Shown: positions 35,948 to 45,327, numbered from the stretch's first letter. The stretch is DNA of 50,381 nucleotides from an uncultured Porphyromonas sp. (GCF_938039215.1 NZ_CALHVI010000021.1:1-50381), one strand, 5' to 3'. Translations and numbers: made by a program. Notes: a model not told the origin generated them from the letters alone.

Positions 35948-37501
35948 TTATCCGATGATGAGCTCTAGGGAAGGGATCTGCCGCTCAATGCCGTCTGGCC
36001 CTCGGGCAATGATCCCAGTGATATAGAGGCGACGTCCCCTAGGGGTATTCTGGATCTGTCTGATCTGTCGCTCTGAGAAGTTTGCTCCCGAGGAGGCTTC
36101 GGGAAGGGCATTGCCCATCGAATCAAAGGCAATGAGCTGGAAGCGAAGGACTGTATAGCTTACCTCCAAGAAGGAGTCATCAATCGCTGCCTTTACTCCT
36201 CCTGCTTCCAGTAGGCTACTCTTGGCTATGCGTCCTCCTTTGAAGCGAGATACTTCTCCTTTCGAGGAGGTCAGAGCTAGGTAGGGCATGGGATCTGGGA
36301 GCGAGCGTACTCTTAGCTTTGACTGGGCAACAGGCTTCGTCTCTCCACTGCTGGTACGAGCTGTGACAGATATGGTCACTTCACCGCCAGCCTTGGTAGG
36401 ATGAGCTATCCATAGATCGGCCTTGCGTAGGAGAGTCCCGCTAGAGATCGTAGCTGATATATCCTGAAGTGCTATCCCTGGTACTGCGATCTTGATAGGA
36501 TTATCGATCCCAGCATAGAGCACGTTCATCATCGTCGGAGCAATGGTAGCCATGGGCTCAATGACGGTATAGCTGCTCTCGAAGCTACTTCGTACAAGCG
36601 TACCATCATTGAGCTCTGTCTCGATGTGCCCCCTCAGAGGGAAGTTCCCTAGAGTAGGGGTAGAGAGGGTGAGTTTCCCATGAGAGGACGTAGGGAGAAG
36701 GGAGCCGTTGACGAAGATCTTCGGATGCTTCGTTGTATCAATGCTGCTGAGCACGATCGATGCTTGGTAGGGGGTACCACGGAGGACTACCCGACTCTCT
36801 GGGATCACTTGAGCAGTAAGCTGATTGGAGCGGTAGTCATGGGCATCGATCCCCTTGAGAAGCTCGGCAAGCGCTTCGCCTTCGATATAGCGGATGTTGC
36901 TCTGTAGGTTTGTTAGGAGTGTGACTGCTGCGATGGCAGGGATGTTCTCGAAGTGTTCCTCTTCCCAGCTCTTACCCTGCCTACCTCGAGGGGTGCTAAG
37001 TCGTTGTATGATCTTTGTCCCTTGACTTGCTTGGTCGAAGAGCTTGGATACCCAAGAGCAGTAGCCTTCGATTTGCTCTCTTAGCTGTGTGCCCTTGGGC
37101 CGTATTGGACCTAGGAGTACGACGGATGAGGCAGAGAGGTCATCTCTTCGCTGGAGCGACTCGGGATGAGCTCCTTTACCATCGGCTTCGATAGCTATCG
37201 CTTCCTTAAGACTTTGGATGTAGGTATAGAGGGAGTCTGATCGTAGCTGAAGCTCACGACTACGTTCCTGCCATAGGCGAACTTTCTCAGGGTTGGAGGT
37301 GAAGGCTGCTTGCATATCCGAGGCTAGCCGTGCATTCTGAGCTTCGCTGTGCTGGGTAGCTTGGCGCAACTCACCCTCGACAAGGGAGAACCCATCCAAA
37401 ACCTCAGGAGATACATTGAGCGCCATCATTGCGATGAAGACAAGGTACATGAGGTTGATCATGCGCTGTCTATTGGGATTGCTCCCGCTACCTACTGCCA
37501 T
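35948..37501 (-). CDS. porM: Type IX secretion system protein PorM (GldM family)
   Basis: The periplasm-spanning shaft of the secretion motor, 517 aa. A short cytoplasmic tail is followed by one membrane span (about 13-30, NLMYLVFIAMMALNVSPEVL), then helical and beta-sandwich periplasmic domains; the segment AVTLLTNLQSNIRYIEGEAL is typical. The N-terminal helix packs into PorL to use the proton gradient. It is 12 bp from porL. Confidence 0.95.
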   Translation of the reverse strand: MAVGSGSNPNRQRMINLMYLVFIAMMALNVSPEVLDGFSLVEGELRQATQHSEAQNARLASDMQAAFTSNPEKVRLWQERSRELQLRSDSLYTYIQSLKEAIAIEADGKGAHPESLQRRDDLSASSVVLLGPIRPKGTQLREQIEGYCSWVSKLFDQASQGTKIIQRLSTPRGRQGKSWEEEHFENIPAIAAVTLLTNLQSNIRYIEGEALAELLKGIDAHDYRSNQLTAQVIPESRVVLRGTPYQASIVLSSIDTTKHPKIFVNGSLLPTSSHGKLTLSTPTLGNFPLRGHIETELNDGTLVRSSFESSYTVIEPMATIAPTMMNVLYAGIDNPIKIAVPGIALQDISATISSGTLLRKADLWIAHPTKAGGEVTISVTARTSSGETKPVAQSKLRVRSLPDPMPYLALTSSKGEVSRFKGGRIAKSSLLEAGGVKAAIDDSFLEVSYTVLRFQLIAFDSMGNALPEASSGANFSERQIRQIQNTPRGRRLYITGIIARGPDGIERQIPSLELIIG

Positions 37502-37513
37502 GGCTACAAAGGC

Positions 37514-38380
37514 TTACTTGTGGGTAAGATCACTACGCTCGGATGAGGTACTATAAGGTGTGTGTGGGCTACCTGGTATCCCCATGTTGCTTGTCAAAGC
37601 TTGGAGGATACGTGCATAGACCTCATTGAGCTGGGTGAGCTGACCGATGAGCTGGTCATTCTGCTCTCTGAAGGTGGTACTTCCTTCGAGGCTCCCTTCG
37701 TACATAGAGCGAATGTGCTGCAGACCTGCATTGATTCGGTCGATCGTCTCTACTTGTGAACTGATGCCTTTGAGTTGGAGCTCATAGATCGCATTGAGTC
37801 CAGTGACATTGCGTGCTAGGCTCTCCATCTCCCCTAAGTACTGGGTCGAATGCTGAGCCATGGTATCATAGTCAAGAGCCATGTTCTCGTAGCGCTTCTT
37901 CATCTCTCCCGAGACGCTCCCAATACGAGTGAGCTGCTCAGTAGCTTCCCCCAAGCGATCGATTGCTTCACGCAGATGAGCTAGTTCGCTTGCTGGAAGT
38001 GATGAGGATAGCTCCATGGTATTACTCTGTGAAAGCTCTCCATCAGTTGCTGACTCTTGAGCACGGCGGAGGAGTAACTCTCGGCGGGCAATCTCGTCAG
38101 CTCGGTCTCTTTCATTACCACTTCTTAGCTCAGGGAAGACCTCTTCCCATTGGTAGGTCTTCTCTGGACGCTCGAAGCCAGAGATGAAGAAGACCACGAA
38201 CTCTGTGAGCATACTCACGAGGAGGATCTCATCACCGTAGCGGATATGTAGGAGCTTGAAGAGAGCCCCTAGGATGACGAAGGCAGCCCCCCACGAATAG
38301 AAGCGGTTGAGGATGCGCTTGCCTCGCTCACTAGAGAGGAAGATCTCTAAGCGACGTAGGTGTCTTACTTTTCTCTGCAT
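37514..38380 (-). CDS. porL: Type IX secretion system protein PorL (GldL family)
   Basis: The inner-membrane stator of the proton-driven motor, 288 aa. Two membrane spans (about 23-43, FYSWGAAFVILGALFKLLHI, and 52-71, ILLVSMLTEFVVFFISGF) hold the conserved glutamate in the second span. A long coiled-coil cytoplasmic region follows (about 95-270, LREAIDRLGEATEQLTRIG). It sits between porK and porM. Confidence 0.95.
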   Translation of the reverse strand: MQRKVRHLRRLEIFLSSERGKRILNRFYSWGAAFVILGALFKLLHIRYGDEILLVSMLTEFVVFFISGFERPEKTYQWEEVFPELRSGNERDRADEIARRELLLRRAQESATDGELSQSNTMELSSSLPASELAHLREAIDRLGEATEQLTRIGSVSGEMKKRYENMALDYDTMAQHSTQYLGEMESLARNVTGLNAIYELQLKGISSQVETIDRINAGLQHIRSMYEGSLEGSTTFREQNDQLIGQLTQLNEVYARILQALTSNMGIPGSPHTPYSTSSERSDLTHK

Positions 38381-38403
38381 GACTCGTTGTGGGTTTGGTT
38401 AGG

Positions 38404-39837
38404 CTATTTCTTGAACTCTACGGCAGAGCGTACACAGCGAAATCCTATGTAGGAATGAGCGGCATTTTGTGCTGCTTGTGTGCGGTTGTTCGCCTGCACA
38501 TTGCGAGCAATGTCTTTCCAAGAGCCTCCCTTGACGACCTTGAAGGTCCGATCACGAGTGTCCTTGAAGTCTGCGGGATAGGAGAGCTCGGGATTGACAT
38601 CACTGATTAGTCGAAGTCCAGAGCTTATCCAAGCGGTGCTGGTCCATTCAGCCACATTACCCGCCATATCAAAGAGCCCAAAGTCATTGGGTGGATAGGA
38701 AGAGACACGAGCTGTGATCAGATGACGGTCGGCAGTGTAGTCCCCATCACCTGGCTTGAAGTTGCCGAGGAAGCATCCATCGCAAGAGCGTACCTCTTCT
38801 GTCCCCCAAGGATAGACAACCTTGGAGTTCCCCATACGGGCTGCATACTCCCACTCAGCTTCGGTAGGAAGACGAAACTCTTCAACGATTTGCCCTTCAG
38901 GTAGACGCAGACCCTTCTTGTAGAAGGATGTTCTCCAAGCACAATAGGCTTGGGCTTGCTCCCAAGTCACTCCGACTACTGGATAGTCATCATAGCCTGG
39001 ATGATTGAAGTACTTCGCTGTGTAGGTCGCATTGGTCGAGTTGGGGAAGTCATTGACCCACACAGTCTCATCTGGGAGTACAGGTACGATGTACGTATTG
39101 AGGAAGTCGTATTCGCTAGCTAGTGGACGTGTGATGGTCTCACGAATGATCTTACCCGAGCGATCTATATAAGCTGTATCCTTGGAGATCAAGATGGTCT
39201 CAGGGCGTTGCTTCTCCCAGCGGGTATTACCTTGGGCTGTACGGAGCTGGTTGCGCCAAAGGGCTGCTGCTCGATGATCATAGCGCTCATAGCGGTAGTA
39301 GAGCTGAGTTGGATCAAGCTTACGTTCGCCTGTGACGGGATTGGTGTAGTAGACACTCTGGATCGCTCTCACCTCCTCTTCGGAAGCATGCTTCTCGGAG
39401 GGGATAGGTCGACTCCAGTCAAGGTGAGGCTCTACGGGCTCTCCATATTTGTCTTCGGTGATCTTGTAGCTCTCATCACCACCAAAGGCAGGGTCTGCGA
39501 GGCGCTCTCGGATGATGGAGTCACGGACGTAGTAGACGAACTGACGATACTGAGCATTCGTGACTTCGGTACGATCCATCCAGAAGGCTTCAACAGAGAT
39601 CCCACGGCTGACAGCAGGTGTACCCCAGAGACTATCCCTCAGCTCCGAACCTAGGATGATATGTCCCCTCGGGATGTGCACCATCCCATGAGGAGCAGGC
39701 TCATCCCACGAGGCAAGTCGGGCAGCTGTCACTTCTCCCCCTCTTGATTGATTGGAAGCTCCACAAGCAAGGAGTGAGAGGCTTAGTAGAAGCCCCCCTA
39801 GAAGAGTCTGGAGTTGGGTATATCGTGTCTTCATCAT
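38404..39837 (-). CDS. porK: Type IX secretion system lipoprotein PorK (GldK family)
   Basis: An outer-membrane lipoprotein that rings with PorN. The fold is of the formylglycine-generating-enzyme type: HIPRGHIILGS, FWMDRTEVTNAQYRQFVYY, YPVVGVTWEQAQAYCAWR, RLPTEAEWEYAAR and DMAGNVAEWTSTAW are visible. The lipobox is LLAC. The open frame runs back to a TTG at 39864, overlapping porP by 4 bp, but the ATG at 39837 (or 39834) gives a clean lipoprotein signal and about 477 aa. I prefer the ATG. Confidence 0.94.
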   Translation of the reverse strand: MMKTRYTQLQTLLGGLLLSLSLLACGASNQSRGGEVTAARLASWDEPAPHGMVHIPRGHIILGSELRDSLWGTPAVSRGISVEAFWMDRTEVTNAQYRQFVYYVRDSIIRERLADPAFGGDESYKITEDKYGEPVEPHLDWSRPIPSEKHASEEEVRAIQSVYYTNPVTGERKLDPTQLYYRYERYDHRAAALWRNQLRTAQGNTRWEKQRPETILISKDTAYIDRSGKIIRETITRPLASEYDFLNTYIVPVLPDETVWVNDFPNSTNATYTAKYFNHPGYDDYPVVGVTWEQAQAYCAWRTSFYKKGLRLPEGQIVEEFRLPTEAEWEYAARMGNSKVVYPWGTEEVRSCDGCFLGNFKPGDGDYTADRHLITARVSSYPPNDFGLFDMAGNVAEWTSTAWISSGLRLISDVNPELSYPADFKDTRDRTFKVVKGGSWKDIARNVQANNRTQAAQNAAHSYIGFRCVRSAVEFKK

Positions 39838-39860
39838 CGTCTGTGTCAAAGTTACCCTTT

Positions 39861-40817
39861 TCAAAGTAAGCGAATACTCTTGTAGCGAGTCTCCTCTTTG
39901 CTCCCTTGGGTAAGTGGGAGTGTGTAGCCTAGGAAAATCTCATGTCGGTAGGCTGGGCTACTCTGTGTCCGAGTCTCCCGCTCTAGGAGGTAGCCTAACC
40001 GAAGATCTCCAAGTCTAATGCTCGTATGCGCTATCCATGCACTATGGAAGCGGTAGGAAGCTCCTAGAGAGAAGCGGTCTTGGTAAGAAATAGATGCTCC
40101 AAGCTCTTTCCTCCAGCCTAAAGGCTTACTGTAGGAGGCGAAGGCTGTGGGCTGGAGGGCAAATGAGTGCCCCCAGTCGATGTGGTAGCGCAAGAATGCT
40201 ACATATAGAGGGCTCGTCTGGGCTCTGTACCGCTCGCTGAGTGCTACACTAGATCTCAGTACATCCGTGACGGCGATACCCGCAGAGAGTCGTCTATCGG
40301 TATAGTATGCCCCTAGACTTAGGTCGAAGGCTTTCCCCTCGGTCTTAGTCGTCGGGAGCTCCAGATTAGTGATCCCTTCCTCTTGTGCCTTCTTCCCATC
40401 GAAGGATAGGCGATAGAGGGTAGTCTCGAGGCCTAGATGCAGGCTCTGTGTTTGCCCAAGAAAGAAGCGAAGGGCTCCTCGGGCAGAGAGAGCTGTTTGC
40501 TCCCAAAGGTCTTGCTGATGGTGTAGGAGCTGAGCTCCTACTTCGTGCTGACCTCCTACGAGATCTAGGGGCACCCCTCCTAGTATGAGGTAGTATTTGT
40601 TTCGGCTATCCTCGTGCCCATAGAGGGCTGTTATCTGTCCCCCTTCGGTAGCGATAGATGCCGCTGGGTTGTAGTAGGGTAGAGCTTCCTGCCAGAGCCG
40701 GACTTCGGGGCGAGTCTGAGCTAGGAGAGCAGAGGGGAGAAGAGCTGAAAGGGCAAGACTACCCACGCAGGCTAAGCTCTTATGCCTAGAGCCCCATGTG
40801 GCGGTAGTCTTGCCCAT
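39861..40817 (-). CDS. porP: Type IX secretion system outer membrane protein PorP (PorP/SprF family)
   Basis: An outer-membrane beta-barrel, 318 aa, linked in this family to PorK/PorN and to export or anchoring. It has a signal peptide ending SALLAQ, the typical start LWQEALPYYNPAASI, paired aromatic strands, and the SprF-like SLGAYYTDRRLSAGIAVTDVL and EIFLGYTLPL near the end. It is the second gene of the operon, 21 bp after the DUF2795 gene, and about 24 bp before porK. Confidence 0.93.
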   Translation of the reverse strand: MGKTTATWGSRHKSLACVGSLALSALLPSALLAQTRPEVRLWQEALPYYNPAASIATEGGQITALYGHEDSRNKYYLILGGVPLDLVGGQHEVGAQLLHHQQDLWEQTALSARGALRFFLGQTQSLHLGLETTLYRLSFDGKKAQEEGITNLELPTTKTEGKAFDLSLGAYYTDRRLSAGIAVTDVLRSSVALSERYRAQTSPLYVAFLRYHIDWGHSFALQPTAFASYSKPLGWRKELGASISYQDRFSLGASYRFHSAWIAHTSIRLGDLRLGYLLERETRTQSSPAYRHEIFLGYTLPLTQGSKEETRYKSIRLL

Positions 40818-40838
40818 CAGTATGCTCTTTGATACGAA

Positions 40839-41060
40839 CTAGTATTCCTCTTCGTCAAAGAAGAAGTCCTCCTTGCTCGGATAGTCTGGCCAAATATCTT
40901 CAATGGATTCGTAGAGTTCGCCCTCATCCTCCATCTCTTGGAGGTTCTCGATGACCTCGATAGGAGCTCCCGAGCGTTGGGCGTAGTCAATGAGTTCGTC
41001 ACGGCTGGCAGGCCATGGGGCATCTTCGAGCTTGGATGCAAGTTCTAGTGTCCAGTACAT
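40839..41060 (-). CDS. Small acidic DUF2795 family protein
   Basis: A 73-aa, very acidic protein starting MYWTLELASKLEDAPWP, with ELIDYAQRSGAPIEVIENL and ending ESIEDIWPDYPSKEDFFFDEEEY. I recognise the DUF2795 family; its members are small and functionally uncharacterised. It is the first gene of the type IX secretion operon, behind a TACTTTTG -7 box. Whether it acts in secretion or only rides in the operon cannot be told. Confidence 0.85.
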   Translation of the reverse strand: MYWTLELASKLEDAPWPASRDELIDYAQRSGAPIEVIENLQEMEDEGELYESIEDIWPDYPSKEDFFFDEEEY

Positions 41061-41112
41061 AGCTGAGATTAGTTTATCAAAAAGTCGTTATGTGCTTAGA
41101 GAATATCAGGCG

Positions 41113-41120
41113 CAAAAGTA
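41113..41120 (-). promoter_or_regulatory. Promoter -7 element of the type IX secretion operon
   Basis: On the minus strand the bases read TACTTTTG, matching TAnnTTTG, about 53 bp before the DUF2795 ATG. No TTTG is visible at the usual -33 distance; the upstream bases are A+T-rich. Confidence 0.5.
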
Positions 41121-41165
41121 CTAATTATTCATTAGTTAGCGAGGAGTGCTGATGCGCTAGATAGA

Positions 41166-41213
41166 GTAAGCCCCACCCTCGGACTCCGAGCGGAGAGGGA
41201 GGGTGGGGCTTAC
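41166..41213 (-). terminator. Hairpin after gcvP
   Basis: GTAAGCCCCACCCTC (41166-41180) pairs perfectly with 41199-41213. It lies 11 bp beyond the gcvP stop. The T-tract is weak on either strand, so termination efficiency is uncertain. Confidence 0.6.
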
Positions 41214-41223
41214 AAGGGTAAGA

Positions 41224-44109
41224 CTAGCCCTCAATGGAAGGGGCAATGCAGGCGCAGAAGGCTGGGACCAGATTGCGGTCACCGAAGCCATTATCTACAC
41301 GAGCGACGTTGATCCAGAACTTATTCTCGCGGAGGTATTCCAGAGGATAGGCTGCCTTCTCACGAGGATAGCTGTGTGACCAAGAGTCAGAGACGACTTC
41401 GTACTCAGGATGTGGTGCATTCTTCAGTACGTTGTCTTCTGCATCAGCCTTGCCGTCCTTGATCTCCTGCATTTCCTCCCAGATGCACTGCATGACAGCG
41501 AGGAAGCGATCCAGCTCATCCTTGCTTTCGCTCTCTGTAGGCTCGATCATCAAGGTGCCATGTACAGGGAAGGAGAGCGTAGGAGCGTGATAGCCGAAGT
41601 CCATGAGACGCTTAGCGATGTCGCTCTCATCTACACCATAGACTTCCTTGAGCTTGCGGCAGTCGAGGATGAGCTCGTGGCCGACACGACCCGTAGCGCC
41701 CGTATAGACGATGCCGTAGGTATCCTTGAGGCGAACGGCTAGATAGTTAGCATTGAGGATGGCTGTACGAGTAGCACGCTCTAGACCCTTTGCTCCGAGT
41801 AGACGGATGTAGGCATAGGAGACGACATCGATACCTGCACTACCGAGAGGCGAAGCTGCGACGACATTGCCTTGGATAGGCTCATAGTCTACACCATAGC
41901 CGTGGGTAGGCTGGTAGGGTGAGAGGGCTTCGGTCATACAGATAGGACCGCTACCAGGACCACCACCTCCATGAGGGATAGCGAAGGTCTTGTGGAGGTT
42001 GAGGTGGCAGACATCGGCGCCGATGAAGCCTGGGTTCGTGAGACCTACCTGAGCGTTCATGTTCGCCCCGTCCATATAGACTAGAGCACCACAGTCATGG
42101 ATACGCTTGCAGAGGTCGATGATGTTCGTCTCGAAGATCCCGTGGGTACTTGGGTAGGTGATCATCATCGCTGCGAGTTCATCCTTGTGCTCTTCGGTCT
42201 TCTTCATGAAGTCCTCCCAATCGACGTTGCCGTACTGGTCACAAGCTACGATCACGCACTGATAGCCACACTGAGAGGCTGAGGCAGGATTGGTGCCATG
42301 CGCCGAGGCTGGGAGAAGTACCTTATTTCTGTGCCCGCCACCATGAGCTTCGTGATAGGAGCGGATGGTGCGAAGTCCTGCATACTCACCTGCAGCACCA
42401 GAGTTGGGCTGGAGCGAGACGACGGGTAGACCAGTGATCGTGGCGAGTAGCCCCTTGAGGTTCTCCAGTAGCTCAAGAGAGCCCTGTACCTGCTCTGCTG
42501 GTGCATAGGGGTGGACGTTGCAGAAGGCAGGATTGCTCAGAGGAATGACTTCGCTAGCTGCATTGAGCTTCATCGTACAAGACCCGAGGGAGATCATCGA
42601 GTGCGTCAAGGAGATATCCTTGCGCTCTAGGCGCTTGATGTAGCGCATCATCTCTGTCTCCGTATGGTACTTGTTGAAGACCTCGTAGGAGAGGAAGGGT
42701 GAGGTACGGACGAACTTGCGGTCGATGTGGATCGTATGCTCGCCTACTTCGTCATTGAAGTTGCTCTCCTTACCAAGGGCCGATGCGAAGATGTAGCAGA
42801 GTACGCTGATATCTTCGGGCAGTGTCGTCTCGTCGATGCTCAGCAGGGCAACTGTACCACATGGAGCATAGAAGAGGTTCACACGACACTCTTCGGCGAT
42901 CTCACGGAGCTTGTCGGCGAAGCCTGCTTCCTCGGGGAGGATGACACAGAGCGTGTCGAAGAAGTCTTCGTGGAGCAGGCGGTAGCCTAGGTCAGTGAGC
43001 TTCTTAGCGAGGAAGCCCGCATAGGAGTGGACACGGCGAGCGATATTCTTCAGCCCTTCGGGGCCATGATAGATCGCATAGAAGCCGCTCATCGAAGCGA
43101 GAAGAGCTTGAGCGGTACAGATGTTACTCGTGGCACGTTCGCGCTTGATGTGCTGCTCACGTGTCTGTAGTGCGAGGCGATAGGCAGGCTTGCCTAGGCG
43201 GTCCTTGCTGAGCCCGATGATACGTCCTGGGAGGGTGCGCTTGTATTCGGTACGACAAGCGATGTAGCCTGCAGAAGGTCCACCGAAGTACATGGGGATA
43301 CCGAAGCGTTGGGCTGAACCGAAGACTACGTCTGCGCCCCATTCTCCTGGAGGGGTCAGCAGGACAAGGCTGAGTAGATCAGCGGCGACCCCAACCTTGA
43401 TATCAGCTTCATGAGCCTTCTCGACGAACTCAGAGTAGTCATTGACTCCTCCAAGCGAACCTGGATATTGTACGATGGCACCAAAGAATTCGGGGCTGAA
43501 GTCAAACTCCTTCCACTTCCCGAGGACGACCTCGATGCCTTGAGGAGCGCAGCGAGTGAGGATGACATCGCGTGTCGAGGCGAAGACTTCCTTGTCGACG
43601 AAGAGCTTATTTGCCCCAGCCTTGGCCTTAGCCTTGGAGCGCTCATTGAAGAGGAGGAAAGCCGTCTCTGCCCCTGCTGTAGCTTCGTCTAGGAGCGAGC
43701 AGTTGCTCAAGGGGAGGGCCGTCAGGTCCGTGATGACGGACTGGAAGTTGAAGAGCGCCTCCAGACGACCCTGTGAGATCTCGGCTTGATATGGGGTATA
43801 AGAGGTGTACCATACTGGACTCTCCAAGACATTGCGCTGAATGACGGGAGGTAGGACCGTGTCGTACCAGCCTTGCCCTATATAAGAGGTGTATACTTCG
43901 TTCTTGGAAGCTAGGTCAGCGATGTGCTCAGCGAACTCCCGTTCGGTCATGGGCTCTGGCAAGTCTAGGGGCTTCTCTAGTCGAATGTTCGAGGGTAGAG
44001 TCTGATCGATGAGTTCATCAAGAGACTTGACTCCGATGGTCTGAAGCATCTCCTTGGCATCATGCTGCCCCACGCCTATATGGCGGATGGAAAAGTCATT
44101 GGTGTTCAT
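41224..44109 (-). CDS. gcvP: Glycine dehydrogenase (decarboxylating), P-protein
   Basis: The pyridoxal-phosphate P-protein of the glycine cleavage system, 961 aa, fused N- and C-type halves in one chain. The N-terminus has IRHIGVG and TYIGQGWYDT; the C-half has NSGAAGEYAGL, SAHGTNPASA, and the PLP-lysine motif HLNLHKTFAIPHGGGGPGSGP. It stands alone, without gcvT, gcvH or lpd nearby. A -7 element TAACTTTG lies about 65 bp upstream. Confidence 0.96.
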   Translation of the reverse strand: MNTNDFSIRHIGVGQHDAKEMLQTIGVKSLDELIDQTLPSNIRLEKPLDLPEPMTEREFAEHIADLASKNEVYTSYIGQGWYDTVLPPVIQRNVLESPVWYTSYTPYQAEISQGRLEALFNFQSVITDLTALPLSNCSLLDEATAGAETAFLLFNERSKAKAKAGANKLFVDKEVFASTRDVILTRCAPQGIEVVLGKWKEFDFSPEFFGAIVQYPGSLGGVNDYSEFVEKAHEADIKVGVAADLLSLVLLTPPGEWGADVVFGSAQRFGIPMYFGGPSAGYIACRTEYKRTLPGRIIGLSKDRLGKPAYRLALQTREQHIKRERATSNICTAQALLASMSGFYAIYHGPEGLKNIARRVHSYAGFLAKKLTDLGYRLLHEDFFDTLCVILPEEAGFADKLREIAEECRVNLFYAPCGTVALLSIDETTLPEDISVLCYIFASALGKESNFNDEVGEHTIHIDRKFVRTSPFLSYEVFNKYHTETEMMRYIKRLERKDISLTHSMISLGSCTMKLNAASEVIPLSNPAFCNVHPYAPAEQVQGSLELLENLKGLLATITGLPVVSLQPNSGAAGEYAGLRTIRSYHEAHGGGHRNKVLLPASAHGTNPASASQCGYQCVIVACDQYGNVDWEDFMKKTEEHKDELAAMMITYPSTHGIFETNIIDLCKRIHDCGALVYMDGANMNAQVGLTNPGFIGADVCHLNLHKTFAIPHGGGGPGSGPICMTEALSPYQPTHGYGVDYEPIQGNVVAASPLGSAGIDVVSYAYIRLLGAKGLERATRTAILNANYLAVRLKDTYGIVYTGATGRVGHELILDCRKLKEVYGVDESDIAKRLMDFGYHAPTLSFPVHGTLMIEPTESESKDELDRFLAVMQCIWEEMQEIKDGKADAEDNVLKNAPHPEYEVVSDSWSHSYPREKAAYPLEYLRENKFWINVARVDNGFGDRNLVPAFCACIAPSIEG

Positions 44110-44172
44110 TGGCGAACCTTTAGCTTAAGTATGAGTAGTTAGTCGTACGCTGAGTTTAAATCAACAGCAGAC

Positions 44173-44180
44173 CAAAGTTA
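44173..44180 (-). promoter_or_regulatory. Promoter -7 element of gcvP
   Basis: On the minus strand the bases read TAACTTTG, a full TAnnTTTG match, about 65 bp before the gcvP ATG. No clear -33 TTTG is seen. Confidence 0.5.
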
Positions 44181-44357
44181 GACATTTTGGGTATTGGTTG
44201 TACCCCCATCGGACTTATAAAATTATCTTAGGAAAGCACTCCTCTTTCATGTCCTTCTCCCCTTGGTTTCTAGCTCTGTTGGGCGCTCTCTTATAGTCTC
44301 TAGAGCTTAGACCCTATTTGCCGCGAGGGAGAGGGGAGTAAGAGAAGGGGATGAGCG

Positions 44358-44439
44358 GCCTACCATGGGTCATCGATACGACCCATCATGGGTCGGACGA
44401 GTGACCCATCATGGGTAACATTGGCGACCCATCATGGGT
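44358..44439. repeat. 23-bp pitch palindrome array, family 1, locus 4
   Basis: Units start at 44358, 44381, 44404 and 44427, again exactly 23 bp apart. Units 2-4 are identical (ACCCATCATGGGT), unit 1 is GCCTACCATGGGT. Flanking A- and T-runs seen in loci 1-3 are missing and spacers are less conserved, so this is a homogenised variant of the same architecture. Confidence 0.88.
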
Positions 44440-44522
44440 GCCTTGGGCTTTCATCAGACCCCAATTAGTAAGCGGGAAGAAGAGCACCCCTTATTTGCCG
44501 TCATCATCGGGATAAAATACAT

Positions 44523-44564
44523 AGCCCCCCTGATCCGAAGAATCTCCGGTGTATCAGGGGGGCT
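44523..44564. terminator. Stand-alone hairpin
   Basis: AGCCCCCCTGAT (44523-44534) pairs with ATCAGGGGGGCT (44553-44564), with an inner CCG/CGG pair. No gene ends nearby on either strand. Confidence 0.5.
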
Positions 44565-45100
44565 TATCGATGAGAGCTATCTGGTAGCTCCTCACCGTCT
44601 CACCTCATGAGAACCCTTGTGGGGTCGGGAAGACTGCTTGCGTGTGGTCGGTTGTGGGTGAGTGAAAGGGGAGGGAGGACCAAGCTCAAAAAGGATGCCC
44701 GAAATCGATGGCCCTGTCTCCTCTAAGCCTTAGCAAGGGATGACCAATTATCATCCTAGGCATAATTAAGGAGATCTCATCGGGCACCCACTTGTGCCCC
44801 CGCCGCCCCTTGTTGTCTTTGCTAGAGAGGAGCCCATCAGCTTTCGTAACTCAGATGGTGCAGATCTCATCGTTAGATCTCTTCCCCTTACGTATAAGTA
44901 AGCGTGAGTTCGTGTCCAATCGGGGGGAAGGCTCTTTCTCTTGCTCGGATTGTGTGACTCGTATTTTAGTGTGCTACGATCTATTTGTATTGTCTGCGCT
45001 TCTTGTCCATGGATGGCTAAGAGAGCTAGATCGTTTCGGTCGGGAGGCGCTTCCTCCCTTTCTCTACTGCAAATGTATGGCCTTATTCGGTCTCTGAGGC

Positions 45101-45190
45101 TGTCCTAAACGGACAAGAATCTGCTGATTTCAGACATTCTTTAGTGTTAGGGACTAGTCAAATCGGACATTAATCTGTCCAAATCGGACA
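45101..45190. promoter_or_regulatory. Cluster of GGACA/TGTCC half-sites
   Basis: TGTCC at 45101 and 45176, GGACA at 45111, 45165 and 45186. CAAATCGGACAT occurs twice exactly, at 45159-45170 and 45180-45191, 21 bp apart, i.e. two helical turns. The layout suggests an operator for a dimeric regulator, possibly the downstream hybrid regulator itself. Confidence 0.45.
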
Positions 45191-45327
45191 TCTATAGTGG
45201 ATGATAAGACATGTAATAGGATAGATCGTGTGTGTAATGTGTTGATAGTCAATGTGTATTTGGATTTCCTTGCTCTGGCATCTCTGATTTCTATGGTTCG
45301 GGGACAGGAATCAATGCAAGTAGCTCA

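Noticed and set aside
44792..45097. 101-aa open frame in the large gap
   Set aside because: Composition is unlike the neighbouring genes, no start signals or family motifs; too weak to call a gene.
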